DNA of 44,428 bases from Paludibacter jiangxiensis (GTDB lineage: Bacteria; Bacteroidota; Bacteroidia; Bacteroidales; Paludibacteraceae), in assembly GCA_945870155.1 (NCBI GenBank), contig CAMBSB010000026.1:1-44428 (forward strand). Reading direction: 5' to 3'. The position numbers and the translations under genes were made by a program. Of the stretch, positions 25,498 to 34,346 are shown piece by piece; position 1 is the stretch's first letter; the number at the start of each line of letters is the position of its first letter. Under the pieces are notes generated by a model. The model did no database searches and was not told the DNA's origin. It saw only the letters and a program-made list of their open reading frames with translations.

Positions 25498-25533
25498 AAA
25501 AAAACGACCCTGACAGAACTTGTCTGTAGGGTC
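25498..25533 (-). terminator. intrinsic terminator of the M64 peptidase gene
   Basis: GACCCT...AGGGTC with an inner ACAG/CTGT stem (25506-25533) is followed on the minus strand by GTTTTTTT. It lies 23 bp after the peptidase stop and immediately before the metH promoter region, separating the two units. Confidence 0.8.
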
Positions 25534-25556
25534 ATTCCATAAATTCGGATAAATAA

Positions 25557-26849
25557 TTACTGTTTTTCAGTCAAAAACAATATCATTCTTTCTACAGCTT
25601 TTTCACAAACCGAGCAAAACGCTTTGGCATCGTTGGTACGCATTCTACAGTTATAAGCCGAACGATACATGCCTTTGGTCATATATCCTGCGCCTTCAAA
25701 AACTCCAATTTTTTGTTTTTTTGTGCTGTCATTTACTTGAGTTGGAATCTTTGTTCCTATTGGTAAATCGGCTTTCCATTTATCTTCAAAACTAACTAAT
25801 GAAGTGATATTGGGTTCCCAGGGTTCAGTTTTTGTGTTATACATATCATCGAGCACATCAGGTTTGTCTTTGAAATACTCATCGCCTAATCCTGCAAACG
25901 AATGTCCGAACTCATGCACAACTACTTCATTTTGAGCTCTATCACTATCAGCCGAAGCGAGTGCATAAAAATTATAAATGCCACCGCCACCATAAGTTGA
26001 GGTATTGGCTAACACATAAATAGCATCATAAGGAACTGCTGCGGCAAAGTCGCGAATGCGAAAAACATGGGGTGAAGTTAAATACCGGGTCTCGTAAAAT
26101 GTGTAAAAATGCGATCCTACAGCCGTGTTTCTCCAGTCATTTTCGTGTGGTTTACTGATGCCTGAATTCTCAGAGATAGCTGCTATGCCATAAACGTTTA
26201 TTCTGCTTTTATACTTCACAAATGGTTCGTGCGAGAAAAGACTGTTTGCTAGTTTTTCGGCATCTCTAAAAAATTTTGATTGTTCTGTTGCAGTATAACC
26301 ATCGGCAATTACTGCTATGTCAACAGCTTTACTCGCTGATTTAGAGTTTATTAGCTCTTTTACAACTAAATTTTCCGGAATGTTACGGCATATCAGTTTA
26401 TCATTTGGCGAAAAACTAAATTGCAATAATGTTTCCCAATTACGATAGTCAATTCTTTTTTCAATACTTATTTGAACGGCAGCGTGTGGGAATGGGAATT
26501 GAATGCTTTGCTCAAAACTCTTATTCAACTTCAGAGCTTCGTTGGTACTTTGCCACTCGTAAAATAAGGAACTAAATGCATCGATATAAATCAAATTGTT
26601 AGTTGCACTATCTTTGACTTGAAAGCGATATTCTCCCAGATTTAAATCCTGTGAAAGATTATGCTGACGACCACCCCAATAGGGTTCTTCTTTAATTTTT
26701 TCGATATAAGCTTTGGTTGTTTTGGCATCTCCGCATAAATGAAAGTCAATCCTACAAGCTTTGTTGGTGAAGTATTGATTGAAATTTTGTGAAGATAAAA
26801 CAGCAATAAAACTTAAAAAAAGGAAAATGCTGATGAAAAATTTTCTCAT
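25557..26849 (-). CDS. secreted M64 (IgA-peptidase-like) metallopeptidase
   Basis: The 430-residue protein has a signal peptide (about 1-20, ending VLSSQ). An N-terminal M64 prodomain-like beta region (about 28-165) is followed by the peptidase domain, starting [23 protein letters not shown] (179-201). The zinc site is [14 protein letters not shown], with H312, E313, H316 and D323-E324 as metzincin-type ligands. M64 peptidases of gut Bacteroidota cleave immunoglobulin or other host and environmental proteins; the target here is not known. It ends with paired cysteines (CSVCEKA). It has its own terminator; it is not in an operon with metH. Confidence 0.88.
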   Translation of the reverse strand: MRKFFISIFLFLSFIAVLSSQNFNQYFTNKACRIDFHLCGDAKTTKAYIEKIKEEPYWGGRQHNLSQDLNLGEYRFQVKDSATNNLIYIDAFSSLFYEWQSTNEALKLNKSFEQSIQFPFPHAAVQISIEKRIDYRNWETLLQFSFSPNDKLICRNIPENLVVKELINSKSASKAVDIAVIADGYTATEQSKFFRDAEKLANSLFSHEPFVKYKSRINVYGIAAISENSGISKPHENDWRNTAVGSHFYTFYETRYLTSPHVFRIRDFAAAVPYDAIYVLANTSTYGGGGIYNFYALASADSDRAQNEVVVHEFGHSFAGLGDEYFKDKPDVLDDMYNTKTEPWEPNITSLVSFEDKWKADLPIGTKIPTQVNDSTKKQKIGVFEGAGYMTKGMYRSAYNCRMRTNDAKAFCSVCEKAVERMILFLTEKQ

Positions 26850-27046
26850 GGACTGAATATTTAATTTTGAATTCGCAAATTAAGTCAAAAATTATGAGAA
26901 CTAACGTCCATTTTTCAGCATTTTTTCGATATCACATCGAAATATCCTTTTTTTTATTATCTAAACTAACAATCTCTATACCATTTATTGATTTGAAGAA
27001 TTAATAATGCTTTCTAATTTATAAATTTTAAAATTGTGCTACTCAA

Positions 27047-27478
27047 CTACAATGAACTTAGATTTTTTTTGTCCAAGTTAAGCGATTCCTTATTTACAAC
27101 TACTTCCAATTCATTCAACATAATCTTAGATTCTGCGAGTGTAACATCTTTTATTTGAATAAGTTGATTGTTATCATTAACAATAATTTTTCTTGATTCA
27201 TCGTTTTCGCAACCCACTTTTCTGAATGATAAAATATATTCTCCGGCTTTTGCGTTTTCAATAATGAAGTTACCTTGATCATCGCTCATATCACCAACTA
27301 CGATAATTCTTGTATTGGGATCAATTAATGTAGCTGTTGCATAGTTTATCGGACTGTTTGAACTGTCCAAAATTCGACCTTTAATTGTTGTTGCATTTGT
27401 AGTGGCGATAGAAGCAAAAAGTGTTATGGCTATAATTGCCAAATTTCTGTTTTTTTGAGTTTTGTTAATTGTTTTCAT
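27047..27478 (-). CDS. carboxypeptidase-regulatory-like domain protein, possibly a truncated TonB receptor
   Basis: The 143-residue protein has a signal peptide (about 1-29, ending TTNATT) and one CarboxypepD_reg-like domain: TIKGRILDSSNSPINYATATL...GNFIIENAKAGEYILSFRKVGC. It then reads ESKIMLNELEVVVNKESLNLDKK and stops. In outer-membrane receptors LNEVVVTAxK...K.D. continues into the plug, so this looks like a receptor cut off just at the junction. It may be a remnant, or a stand-alone periplasmic domain. The 197 bp after it show no receptor-like coding. A promoter is present upstream. Confidence 0.6.
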   Translation of the reverse strand: MKTINKTQKNRNLAIIAITLFASIATTNATTIKGRILDSSNSPINYATATLIDPNTRIIVVGDMSDDQGNFIIENAKAGEYILSFRKVGCENDESRKIIVNDNNQLIQIKDVTLAESKIMLNELEVVVNKESLNLDKKNLSSL

Positions 27479-27651
27479 TTTGTTTAATTTTAAATTGAGT
27501 TGTTTTTTTTAATAATGAAAATTATGTTTTATTTATATTACATCGAATATCGATATATATTTCATTAGACGCGATAAATACTAAGTTTGGATTTATTATT
27601 TAATTAATATTGAGTTTCTGATTACTGGTGTTGTAGTATTCTAGTACACCG

Positions 27652-27682
27652 CAAAAGTATATCAAGAAATAACTGATTCCAA
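27652..27682 (-). promoter_or_regulatory. promoter for the regulatory-domain protein
   Basis: Minus-strand TTG (27682-27680) and TACTTTTG (27659-27652) are spaced by 20 bp, close to consensus. The leader to the start at 27478 is about 170 nt. A weak GGTGT/ACACC inverted repeat (around 27628-27650) lies at the transcript start. Confidence 0.65.
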
Positions 27683-27902
27683 ATTTTCCGAGTTAAATAA
27701 CGTTAATTTAAGAAACTTTAATCAGGTTAGAATTATATGAATTAATTATTATATTGATATTCAATTAATTGGAAATTTGATTGTATGGTAAAAATAATTC
27801 CAAAATTTAAAAAGGATTTTTTTAAAACACTTGATTATCACAAATTATTCAAAACAACTTGTGTTTATTGTTGTTATATATTGTAATCTAAAACAAGCAT
27901 GT
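27683..27902. other. AT-rich intergenic region before pdxH
   Basis: No gene, RNA or clear promoter was recognised here. It is the upstream region of pdxH; no TAnnTTTG box was found, so the pdxH promoter is unassigned. Confidence 0.5.
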
Positions 27903-28535
27903 ATGTTACGTGATATAAGAAAGCAGTATAATTATTCGAGATTAACTGAAGAAATTGCACTTAAAAACCCTTACGAACAATTCAACTTTTGGCTAATGGA
28001 GGCTATTGAAAGTGGTGAATTAGAACCCACAGCCATGGCATTGTCGACAGTTGATAATGATTTACAGCCACATTCACGTATTGTTTTGCTTAAAGATTTT
28101 TCTGAAAAAGGCTTAGTTTTTTATACTAATTACGAGGGTAACAAGGCAAAAGATATGGAAATAAATAATAAAGTGTCTGCCTTGTTTTTTTGGCGAAATC
28201 AGGAACGGCAAGTGAGAATTATAGGTATTGTTTCAAAATTAGATGCCGAAATTACCAAAGAGTATTTCAAAACCCGCCCTATCGACAGTCAACTTGGAGC
28301 TTGGGCATCTCCTCAAAGCAGAATTATTCCATCTATGGAATTCCTTGAAAATCAATACGAAACATATCAAAAGGTATTTGGAGACCATGTTCCAACTCCA
28401 GAACATTGGGGTGGATATATAATTAAGCCCAATAGTTTTGAGTTTTGGCAAGGCAGACCTAGCAGATTGCACGACAGATTGTATTATACACTAACTGAAA
28501 ATATGGATTGGAAAATTGTTCGTTTGGCACCATAA
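27903..28535 (+). CDS. pdxH: pyridoxamine/pyridoxine 5'-phosphate oxidase
   Basis: PdxH oxidises pyridoxine or pyridoxamine 5'-phosphate to pyridoxal 5'-phosphate with FMN and oxygen. From ATG 27903 (MLRDIRKQYNYSRLTEE) the product is 210 residues, the usual length. It shows the FMN-binding segment SRIVLLKDFSEKGLVFYTNYEGNKAKD, then FFWRNQERQVRIIGIV, the ID-SQLGAWASPQS loop, and the C-terminal RPSRLHDRLYY...WKIVRLAP that closes the active site. The frame extends upstream to 27831 but that part is not PdxH-like. Confidence 0.95.
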   Translation: MLRDIRKQYNYSRLTEEIALKNPYEQFNFWLMEAIESGELEPTAMALSTVDNDLQPHSRIVLLKDFSEKGLVFYTNYEGNKAKDMEINNKVSALFFWRNQERQVRIIGIVSKLDAEITKEYFKTRPIDSQLGAWASPQSRIIPSMEFLENQYETYQKVFGDHVPTPEHWGGYIIKPNSFEFWQGRPSRLHDRLYYTLTENMDWKIVRLAP

Positions 28536-28694
28536 TATCTGCCACCTAACCCTTGTCAACCACAGGCAAGACTTAAAGATGGAATAATATGTTGAATAAT
28601 AACAAATTTTGAAATTATTAGTATATATTTATATTTGTAAATTGCTTATTATGAAAAAGATAGCTGGTTATTTTTACCAGTTGATAATTTGAAC

Positions 28695-28702
28695 TATCTT
28701 TG
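28695..28702 (+). promoter_or_regulatory. -7 element of the helicase gene
   Basis: TATCTTTG lies 43 bp upstream of the ATG at 28746 and downstream of the frame's first possible start at 28689, so the start is assigned to 28746. A -33 TTG at normal spacing is not evident. Confidence 0.5.
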
Positions 28703-28745
28703 TACTCCAATTTTTGGATTCATTCTCACCATAATTACACTTATA

Positions 28746-30077
28746 ATGCAATTTTCATCGTTTAAAATTAACTCTTCATTGCTTAATGCATTGAACGATT
28801 TACAAATAACTACTCCAACAACAATTCAAGAAAAGGCTTTTCCGGTGATTATGTCCGGGCGAGATGTGGTAGGAATTGCCCAAACCGGAACCGGTAAAAC
28901 TATTTCTTATTTACTGCCCTGTTTACATCAATGGAAATTCACCAAAGACAAAAGCCCAACGGTTTTAATAGTTGTACCAACTCGTGAACTTGTTTTACAG
29001 GTAGTTGAAGATGTGGAAAATCTATCAAAATACATGCAAATACGTGTTGCAGGTGTTTATGGCGGTGTTAATATGATACAACAAAGTCCATTGTTGGCCG
29101 AAGGTTTGGATGTGCTGGTTGCAACACCCGGTCGATTACTCGATTTTGCATTGAATGGCACACTAAAACTTAAATTGGTTAAACGTTTTATAATTGATGA
29201 GGTTGATGAGATGTTGAATTTAGGTTTCCGTCCACAATTAATTCGGGTGATTGATTTATTACCCAAAAAGCGTCAAAACCTGATGTTCTCGGCAACCATT
29301 ACTCAGGAATTAAAAGATTTTATTGCTGATTTTTTTATAGATCCACTTGAAATTGAAGCTGCTCGCACAGGAACTCCACTTGTAAACATTAAACAAGCGG
29401 GAATTAAAGTTCCAAATTTCAATACTAAAATCAATTTGTTGAAATTTTTACTCAGGACTCATCCCGAATTTTCTAAGGTGTTGGTATTTGTTTCCACCAA
29501 AAAATTGGCCGATGATGTTTTTGATAATATTGAATCTGAATTTCACGAAAACATTGGAATAATTCACTCCAATAAATCACAAAACAATCGTTTTGAGGCA
29601 TTTAGATCGTTTAATAATGACAAATTACGAGTGTTGATAGCAACCGATATTGTAGCGCGTGGACTTGATTTTGACGATATTACCCATGTAGTAAACTTTG
29701 ATATACCCGAAATTGCCGAAAGTTATATGCACAGAATAGGACGCACAGGACGTGCCGATAAAAAAGGGGTTGCGCTGGCATTTATTACAAAAAATGATAT
29801 TGATTACCGCAAGAGTATTGAAGAATTAATGGGCTGTAAAATTCCCATGATGAAAATGCCCGAAGAAGTTGAAATATCTAAAGAATTGACCCTGGATGAA
29901 TTACCACAAGTTGTGATGAAAAATGTATTGGTGAGCATTCCTAAAAAAGAGGAAGGTGGAGAGGCTTTTCACGAGAAAAAAGGGAAAAACTTGAAAGTAA
30001 ACATGAAAGTTCGCCGGGCCGAAGCCATGCGGAATAAATACGGAAAATTGCAAACCCGAGGACAGAAGAAAAAATAA
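28746..30077 (+). CDS. DEAD-box RNA helicase, RhlE-like
   Basis: From ATG 28746 (MQFSSFKINSSLLNALNDL) the product is 443 residues. Motifs in order are TTPTTIQEKAFPVI (Q motif), AQTGTGKT (45-52), PTRELV, TPGRLLD, DEVDEML (motif II, valine in place of the usual alanine), SATI, then in the second RecA domain VLVFVSTKK, ATDIVARGLDFD and HRIGRTGRA. The basic C-terminal tail (KKGKNLKVNMKVRRAEAMRNKYGKLQTRGQKKK) probably binds RNA. Such enzymes remodel mRNA or ribosome precursors, especially in the cold. It is followed by sua5 with a 4-bp gap, so the two are co-transcribed. Confidence 0.93.
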   Translation: MQFSSFKINSSLLNALNDLQITTPTTIQEKAFPVIMSGRDVVGIAQTGTGKTISYLLPCLHQWKFTKDKSPTVLIVVPTRELVLQVVEDVENLSKYMQIRVAGVYGGVNMIQQSPLLAEGLDVLVATPGRLLDFALNGTLKLKLVKRFIIDEVDEMLNLGFRPQLIRVIDLLPKKRQNLMFSATITQELKDFIADFFIDPLEIEAARTGTPLVNIKQAGIKVPNFNTKINLLKFLLRTHPEFSKVLVFVSTKKLADDVFDNIESEFHENIGIIHSNKSQNNRFEAFRSFNNDKLRVLIATDIVARGLDFDDITHVVNFDIPEIAESYMHRIGRTGRADKKGVALAFITKNDIDYRKSIEELMGCKIPMMKMPEEVEISKELTLDELPQVVMKNVLVSIPKKEEGGEAFHEKKGKNLKVNMKVRRAEAMRNKYGKLQTRGQKKK

Positions 30078-30081
30078 GGGC

Positions 30082-31050
30082 ATGAAAATTATTACAGTAA
30101 CTGAAATAAATGAAGCCGCTAACTGTCTGAAAAACGGAGGATTAGTGGCTTTTCCCACTGAAACGGTTTATGGATTAGGAGCTAATGCATTGAACCCTAT
30201 AGCAGTAGCTAAAATTTTTGAAGCCAAACAGCGTCCAACTTTCGATCCGCTCATAGTGCATATTTCTGACCTCGACCAGCTGAATGATTTGTTTGAACGT
30301 CCCATCGAACCATTGGTGTTTGAGTTAGCCCGGCATTTTATGCCAGGACCATTAACCATTGTACACCGAAAATCGGGGATAGTGCCAGATTTGGTAACAT
30401 CGGGTATGGAGAATGTGGCTGTCAGGATGCCTTCGCATCCCATTGCTAATAAACTAATTAAACTTGCAGGAGTGCCTATTGCTGCTCCAAGTGCCAATAA
30501 GTTTGGTCAACTTAGTCCTACAAGCTACAAACACGTGGCTAAGCAAAAAATGAAAATTGATTATTTGTTGGCTGGAGACGATATTGACTCATTGGTTGGC
30601 ATTGAATCAACGGTTGTTTTGGTTGAAAATAATCTATGTACAATTTTGCGACCGGGCATTATTACATTGGAAGATATTAAAAAAGCCATGCCTGATGCGA
30701 AAGTTGAAATTGCTGAACATAACCACAAGATTAATTCTCCCGGCTTACTCGATAGTCATTATTCTCCTTTAAAACCACTGTATTTTTTGGATAAAGGCAC
30801 TGAAACTTTCCCACCAAATTCTGGGATTATTTTACATTCAAAAAACGATAAAACTTTTCCTGCTCAAAAAATTATTTATACTTCCGAAACAGGAGATTTG
30901 ATTGAAATAGCAGCATCTCTTTTCACCAGCTTACATCAAATGGAAGATGATATTACTGTAAATCAGATATATATTGAAAAAGTGAAAGAAAAAGGTATAG
31001 GAATTTCCATCATGGATAGGCTAAAAAAAGCATGTTTTCAATATCAATAA
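30082..31050 (+). CDS. sua5: L-threonylcarbamoyladenylate synthase (Sua5 type)
   Basis: This enzyme makes threonylcarbamoyl-AMP from threonine, bicarbonate and ATP for t6A modification of tRNAs. The 322-residue protein has the YrdC/Sua5 domain (about 8-195): LKNGGLVAFPTETVYGLGANA, KIFEAKQRPTFDPLIVHI, PGPLTIV and VAVRMPSHPIANKLI, IAAPSANKFGQLSPT. The C-terminal Sua5 domain follows a linker (NSPGLLDSHYSPLKPL). The length places it with Sua5 and not the short TsaC. It is coupled to the helicase gene and ends at a strong terminator. Confidence 0.93.
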   Translation: MKIITVTEINEAANCLKNGGLVAFPTETVYGLGANALNPIAVAKIFEAKQRPTFDPLIVHISDLDQLNDLFERPIEPLVFELARHFMPGPLTIVHRKSGIVPDLVTSGMENVAVRMPSHPIANKLIKLAGVPIAAPSANKFGQLSPTSYKHVAKQKMKIDYLLAGDDIDSLVGIESTVVLVENNLCTILRPGIITLEDIKKAMPDAKVEIAEHNHKINSPGLLDSHYSPLKPLYFLDKGTETFPPNSGIILHSKNDKTFPAQKIIYTSETGDLIEIAASLFTSLHQMEDDITVNQIYIEKVKEKGIGISIMDRLKKACFQYQ

Positions 31051-31082
31051 AAAAAGCCTCGAAAAAATTCGAGGCTTTTTTT
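31051..31082. terminator. bidirectional intrinsic terminator
   Basis: AAAAAGCCTCGAA and TTCGAGGCTTTTT form a near-perfect hairpin with A- and T-runs at either end. It lies between the convergent sua5 (+) and lrp-type regulator (-) genes. Confidence 0.88.
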
Positions 31083-31100
31083 ATTGATATATATAATTTA

Positions 31101-31601
31101 CTATTCTTCTTCTACATAATCTACCAATGTATCTACTTCAAATACTGATAGTTGGCGATGGAAAACTTCATCGAGTGAAATTTGGAAAGTTTCGGTATGG
31201 GCAATTCCTTGTATGGGTGTCATGCGTTCCAAAATAATTTGTAATAAATGACGGTTGTCTTTTGCATAAATTTTCACAAACATTGAATACTTTCCGGTTG
31301 CATAATGGCACTCTACTACTTCAGGTATTTTTTTAAGTTCTTCAACCACAGTTGGAAACGATTTTACATCGCTCAATGTTATGCCAATATACGCACAAGT
31401 CTGAAAACCAACCTTATAGGTGTCAATCACAAACTCAGAACCTTTAATTATTCCTGTGTTTCTGAGTTTTTGAATACGTTGATGAATAGCAGCACCAGAA
31501 ACATTACATTCACGGGCTACTTCCAAGAAAGGAATTCTTGCATCTTGCGAAATTAATTGCAAGATTTTTTTGTCTAAACGGTCAATTTGATGATGTCCCA
31601 T
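31101..31601 (-). CDS. Lrp/AsnC family transcriptional regulator
   Basis: The 166-residue protein has an N-terminal winged HTH (about 5-65): LDKKILQLISQDARIPFLEVARECNVSGAAIHQRIQKLRNTGIIKG. The C-terminal RAM/ligand domain (about 70-155) carries CAYIGITLSDVKSFPTVVEELKKIPEVVECHYATGKYSMFVKIYAKD. Members respond to amino acids and act as octamers. The acidic tail (VDTLVDYVEEE) is seen in Bacteroidota homologues. A good promoter lies 56 bp upstream. The regulated genes cannot be deduced from position alone. Confidence 0.92.
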   Translation of the reverse strand: MGHHQIDRLDKKILQLISQDARIPFLEVARECNVSGAAIHQRIQKLRNTGIIKGSEFVIDTYKVGFQTCAYIGITLSDVKSFPTVVEELKKIPEVVECHYATGKYSMFVKIYAKDNRHLLQIILERMTPIQGIAHTETFQISLDEVFHRQLSVFEVDTLVDYVEEE

Positions 31602-31656
31602 GGTAAAATTTAGCTCGATTTATTGGTTTAACCTTTTATTAAAATGATTTGAAATG

Positions 31657-31685
31657 CAAATGTATTAAATAATTTTATATTTCAA
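31657..31685 (-). promoter_or_regulatory. promoter of the Lrp/AsnC-type gene
   Basis: Minus-strand TTG (31685-31683) and TACATTTG (31664-31657) are spaced by 18 bp; leader about 50 nt to the start at 31601. Confidence 0.65.
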
Positions 31686-31731
31686 GCATGAAAACAAACA
31701 ATTTGTAAGCAGAAAAGTAAATTTATGCATT

Positions 31732-32655
31732 TTAGCGGTATTTTCCACTATCGCAATCTTTTAACATGCTTATATAGCTTTGATAACGGGATGAATTTAT
31801 TTCTTTGTTTTTAACTGCCTTTATTACTTCACAATCGGGCTCATGTACATGCGTGCAATTTGAGTATTTACAGTGCTTCGATTTTATAAATATTTCTTTA
31901 AAATAATGACTTATTTCATTGATCTCCATATCAATAGTTCCAAATCCTTTGATGCCAGGTGTATCAATAACGGCACCTCCTTTTTTCAACTGAAACATTT
32001 CCGAAAAAGTAGTTGTGTGCATTCCTTTGTTATGATAGCTGGATATTTCTCCAGTTTTGGCCAACGAATGGGGTGCTATTGCATTAATCAAAGTTGACTT
32101 ACCAACTCCGGAATTGCCTGACATAAGCGTAGTTTTGTCTTTCAAGAATTCAAGTAATTCATTCGTGCTTTCTGAATCTAATGCAGAAAGTTTAAAAACG
32201 GGATAATCCAATTCGTTATAAAGTTGTTCTAAATCGGACATGATAGCTTTTTCAGTTTCCGAATACAAATCTATTTTATTGAAAACCAGACAAGCAGGAA
32301 CTCTATAAGCCTCGGCAGACGCTAAAAAACGGTCGATAAAAATGCTTGAAGTTTCAGGATAATTGACTGTAACTATGAGTGCAACTAAATCCAGATTAGC
32401 TGCCAAAATATGCGACTGTTTTGATAGATTTGATGATCGGCGTACTATATAATTTTTACGATCGCAAATTTCGAATATCATGCCTGTGCCATCATTGTTT
32501 TGTTCAAAATTAACATAGTCGCCCACAGCAATAGGATTGGTACTTTTTATTTCCAATAAGCGCAAATTACCTTTCATTTTGCATTCGGTTAAAACTCCGT
32601 TTTCGGCTTTAACTTGATACCAGCTTCCTGTGTTTTTAACAACTAATCCTATCAT
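31732..32655 (-). CDS. rsgA: ribosome small-subunit-dependent GTPase RsgA (canonical copy)
   Basis: The 307-residue protein has an OB-fold (about 1-70), then permuted GTPase motifs G4 NKID (126-129), G1 GNSGVGKST (180-188), G3 DTPG (231-234), and zinc ligands C262, C267, H269 and C275. The length and motifs are those of the housekeeping RsgA that checks 30S maturation. A promoter -7 box (32701-32708) lies at the end of the upstream gene, so it can be expressed on its own. A longer paralogue is encoded at 7102-8175. Confidence 0.94.
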   Translation of the reverse strand: MIGLVVKNTGSWYQVKAENGVLTECKMKGNLRLLEIKSTNPIAVGDYVNFEQNNDGTGMIFEICDRKNYIVRRSSNLSKQSHILAANLDLVALIVTVNYPETSSIFIDRFLASAEAYRVPACLVFNKIDLYSETEKAIMSDLEQLYNELDYPVFKLSALDSESTNELLEFLKDKTTLMSGNSGVGKSTLINAIAPHSLAKTGEISSYHNKGMHTTTFSEMFQLKKGGAVIDTPGIKGFGTIDMEINEISHYFKEIFIKSKHCKYSNCTHVHEPDCEVIKAVKNKEINSSRYQSYISMLKDCDSGKYR

Positions 32656-32700
32656 CTATTTTTTCGTGAGTCTTGATCTTTAAAATTAAAGATTTGCACA

Positions 32701-32708
32701 CAAAAGTA
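32701..32708 (-). promoter_or_regulatory. -7 element of the canonical rsgA
   Basis: TACTTTTG on the minus strand lies 46 bp upstream of the rsgA start and just 5 bp below the stop of the preceding gene. No clear -33 TTG was found. Confidence 0.45.
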
Positions 32709-32713
32709 ATAAT

Positions 32714-34180
32714 TTAATTCATTTCTTTAATACTATTTATTCCATCGCGATTAAAACCGACTCTATAACGTTTAAAATTTTCGTCTTCGTCATGCTTATA
32801 TTGAAGAATGATATTTAAATAATAGTTTTTAATGCCCATAATTTTCTCAACTTTTTCGTTTTCGTCTAACACAAAAAGTGGAACTTCGGGATTATCTGTC
32901 TTACGCATAAACGATAGTAAATTCAATCTCACTATTTCAACTACACCATCAATTTCATAATTGGTGTTTTCGTCTAAGGTTTTACGATTGACATGTACAG
33001 TTTTTCGGTAAAGAATAATTTTTTCTTTCGAGTAACGATTATCTGCTTCAATAAGTGGAATGCGGTTACGAACTCGCAAAATATCGCGAGGTACATTATT
33101 GTCAGCAATAAAGTCGAACGATTCTTTGCTGAATCCAATTTCTTTATCTTTTACACTGATATTTGTTTTATTATCGTAGTATTTGGGACTTATCTTTTTT
33201 GCAAAATAATAACGCGATAACTCTTTTATCCTATCTTTGAGCATGTAACTTACTACCAAAGCTACAAAAAAAGGCATAGTAAAATTCCCATATTGCTTCT
33301 GAAATGAGAAGGCAATTGCTGTTGCAAAAATCATGGATAATCCCGCCGCAATACTTAAATATATTTGTTCAATAAATACACCATCGCGTTTCTTTTTAGC
33401 ATTGATAAATAAGTCGCTTTCAACATATTTTTTTAATGCACCTAACCTGAATAGTAAATCTTTATTTTTATTTGGACTCTGAGGGTCGATTAGCATGTAG
33501 TTGCAATCAATTTTGTGCTGTTTTTCTTTTTCTAATGCATTAAGAATTAATGGCTGAAGTGTTTTTTGTAGATCCGATTCATTTAAATGAATGAATTTAT
33601 TAATTAGCCCAAAGAGTTCTTTTTCGGTTAAATTAGTCATAAACTCATCACCATAAGCATAGTAATTATATACAACTTGTGATACAGTAGGAACTTTAAT
33701 TATATGTGCCAGATGGCGGTATTTTGACAATATATCAGTAATGTCGCTTAAAAAGTCATTTACCAGCTTTTCTTTATCTTCTGTTTTTGCAACATTATAA
33801 ATATAAGCTAATTGATCGCGAATAGCACTTTTGAAAATAGCCGAAAACATTTTAATTTGATATTCGTACTCAACAATACTACTCCGGGTAGGTGTGGAAG
33901 CAAGTTGATTCATAGCCACTTCCAGGTTTTTAAGCGGTATGGCATCGCCCGAAGCAATATCGCGCATCAGAAAAACAGGTGTAATAAGCCTTGTGTTTGT
34001 TCTTATGTCTCTATAAAAATCATCGCGGGTGTAAGTACTTGCATTTATATCCAAACTATTGGGTACGAATATCCAAGTGTTTAACATAAAGTTATTTACC
34101 TTCATTTTTCGTCGGGCTTTGTATGCAATTTTACATTCCAACGAAAACTTATCGTGTATTTTGGTATTTACTGTTATCAT
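32714..34180 (-). CDS. uncharacterised membrane protein (about 488 residues)
   Basis: The start is set at ATG 34180 (MITVNTKIHDKFSLE); the longer frame from 34201 begins in a palindromic repeat. Two adjacent hydrophobic segments (about 278-297, SIAAGLSMIFATAIAF, and 303-320, TMPFFVALVVSYML) split a long N-terminal, mostly helical cytoplasmic part from a C-terminal soluble part of about 165 residues. No catalytic motif or family was recognised. It follows the DASS transporter gene on the same strand with a repeat-filled gap of 166 bp. Confidence 0.7.
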   Translation of the reverse strand: MITVNTKIHDKFSLECKIAYKARRKMKVNNFMLNTWIFVPNSLDINASTYTRDDFYRDIRTNTRLITPVFLMRDIASGDAIPLKNLEVAMNQLASTPTRSSIVEYEYQIKMFSAIFKSAIRDQLAYIYNVAKTEDKEKLVNDFLSDITDILSKYRHLAHIIKVPTVSQVVYNYYAYGDEFMTNLTEKELFGLINKFIHLNESDLQKTLQPLILNALEKEKQHKIDCNYMLIDPQSPNKNKDLLFRLGALKKYVESDLFINAKKKRDGVFIEQIYLSIAAGLSMIFATAIAFSFQKQYGNFTMPFFVALVVSYMLKDRIKELSRYYFAKKISPKYYDNKTNISVKDKEIGFSKESFDFIADNNVPRDILRVRNRIPLIEADNRYSKEKIILYRKTVHVNRKTLDENTNYEIDGVVEIVRLNLLSFMRKTDNPEVPLFVLDENEKVEKIMGIKNYYLNIILQYKHDEDENFKRYRVGFNRDGINSIKEMN

Positions 34181-34194
34181 AAATATGCACCCAG

Positions 34195-34342
34195 CTCCCA
34201 AAGGGGAGTAAAAATTAGTATTGTTTACCTCTAAGCCCTTCCGATAAAAGAATCGGGATAAATGGTGGTTATAGAGTTGTTTGTTTTTTGAAATAATAGC
34301 TATTTAAGTAATACTACTTAAGCCCCTTTAGGGGTTTGAGGT
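34195..34342. repeat. three palindromes filling the intergenic gap
   Basis: CTCCCAAAGGGGAG (34195-34208), CCGATAAAAGAATCGG (34241-34256) and AGCCCCTTTAGGGGTTTGAGG (34321-34341) fill the space between the unknown membrane gene and the transporter. The first and last have the CCCC-(TT)TA-GGGG core of the C-rich family in inverted orientation, so the segment may be a decayed MITE-like element. The centre palindrome is of another type. Confidence 0.55.
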
Positions 34343-34346
34343 AATA

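Noticed and set aside
26926-26955. A TTTCGAT/ATCGAAA hairpin followed by T8 on the + strand as a terminator
   Set aside because: No + strand gene lies upstream of it, and the T-run is separated from the stem by several bases, so it has no clear role.
27831-27902. Longer PdxH start
   Set aside because: The extra 24 residues are hydrophobic and unlike PdxH N-termini; MLRDIRKQY at 27903 fits the family.
29190-29215. DEVD in place of DEAD in the helicase as a sign of inactivity
   Set aside because: The two acidic residues needed for metal and hydrolysis are kept, and all other motifs are intact; this is a tolerated variation.
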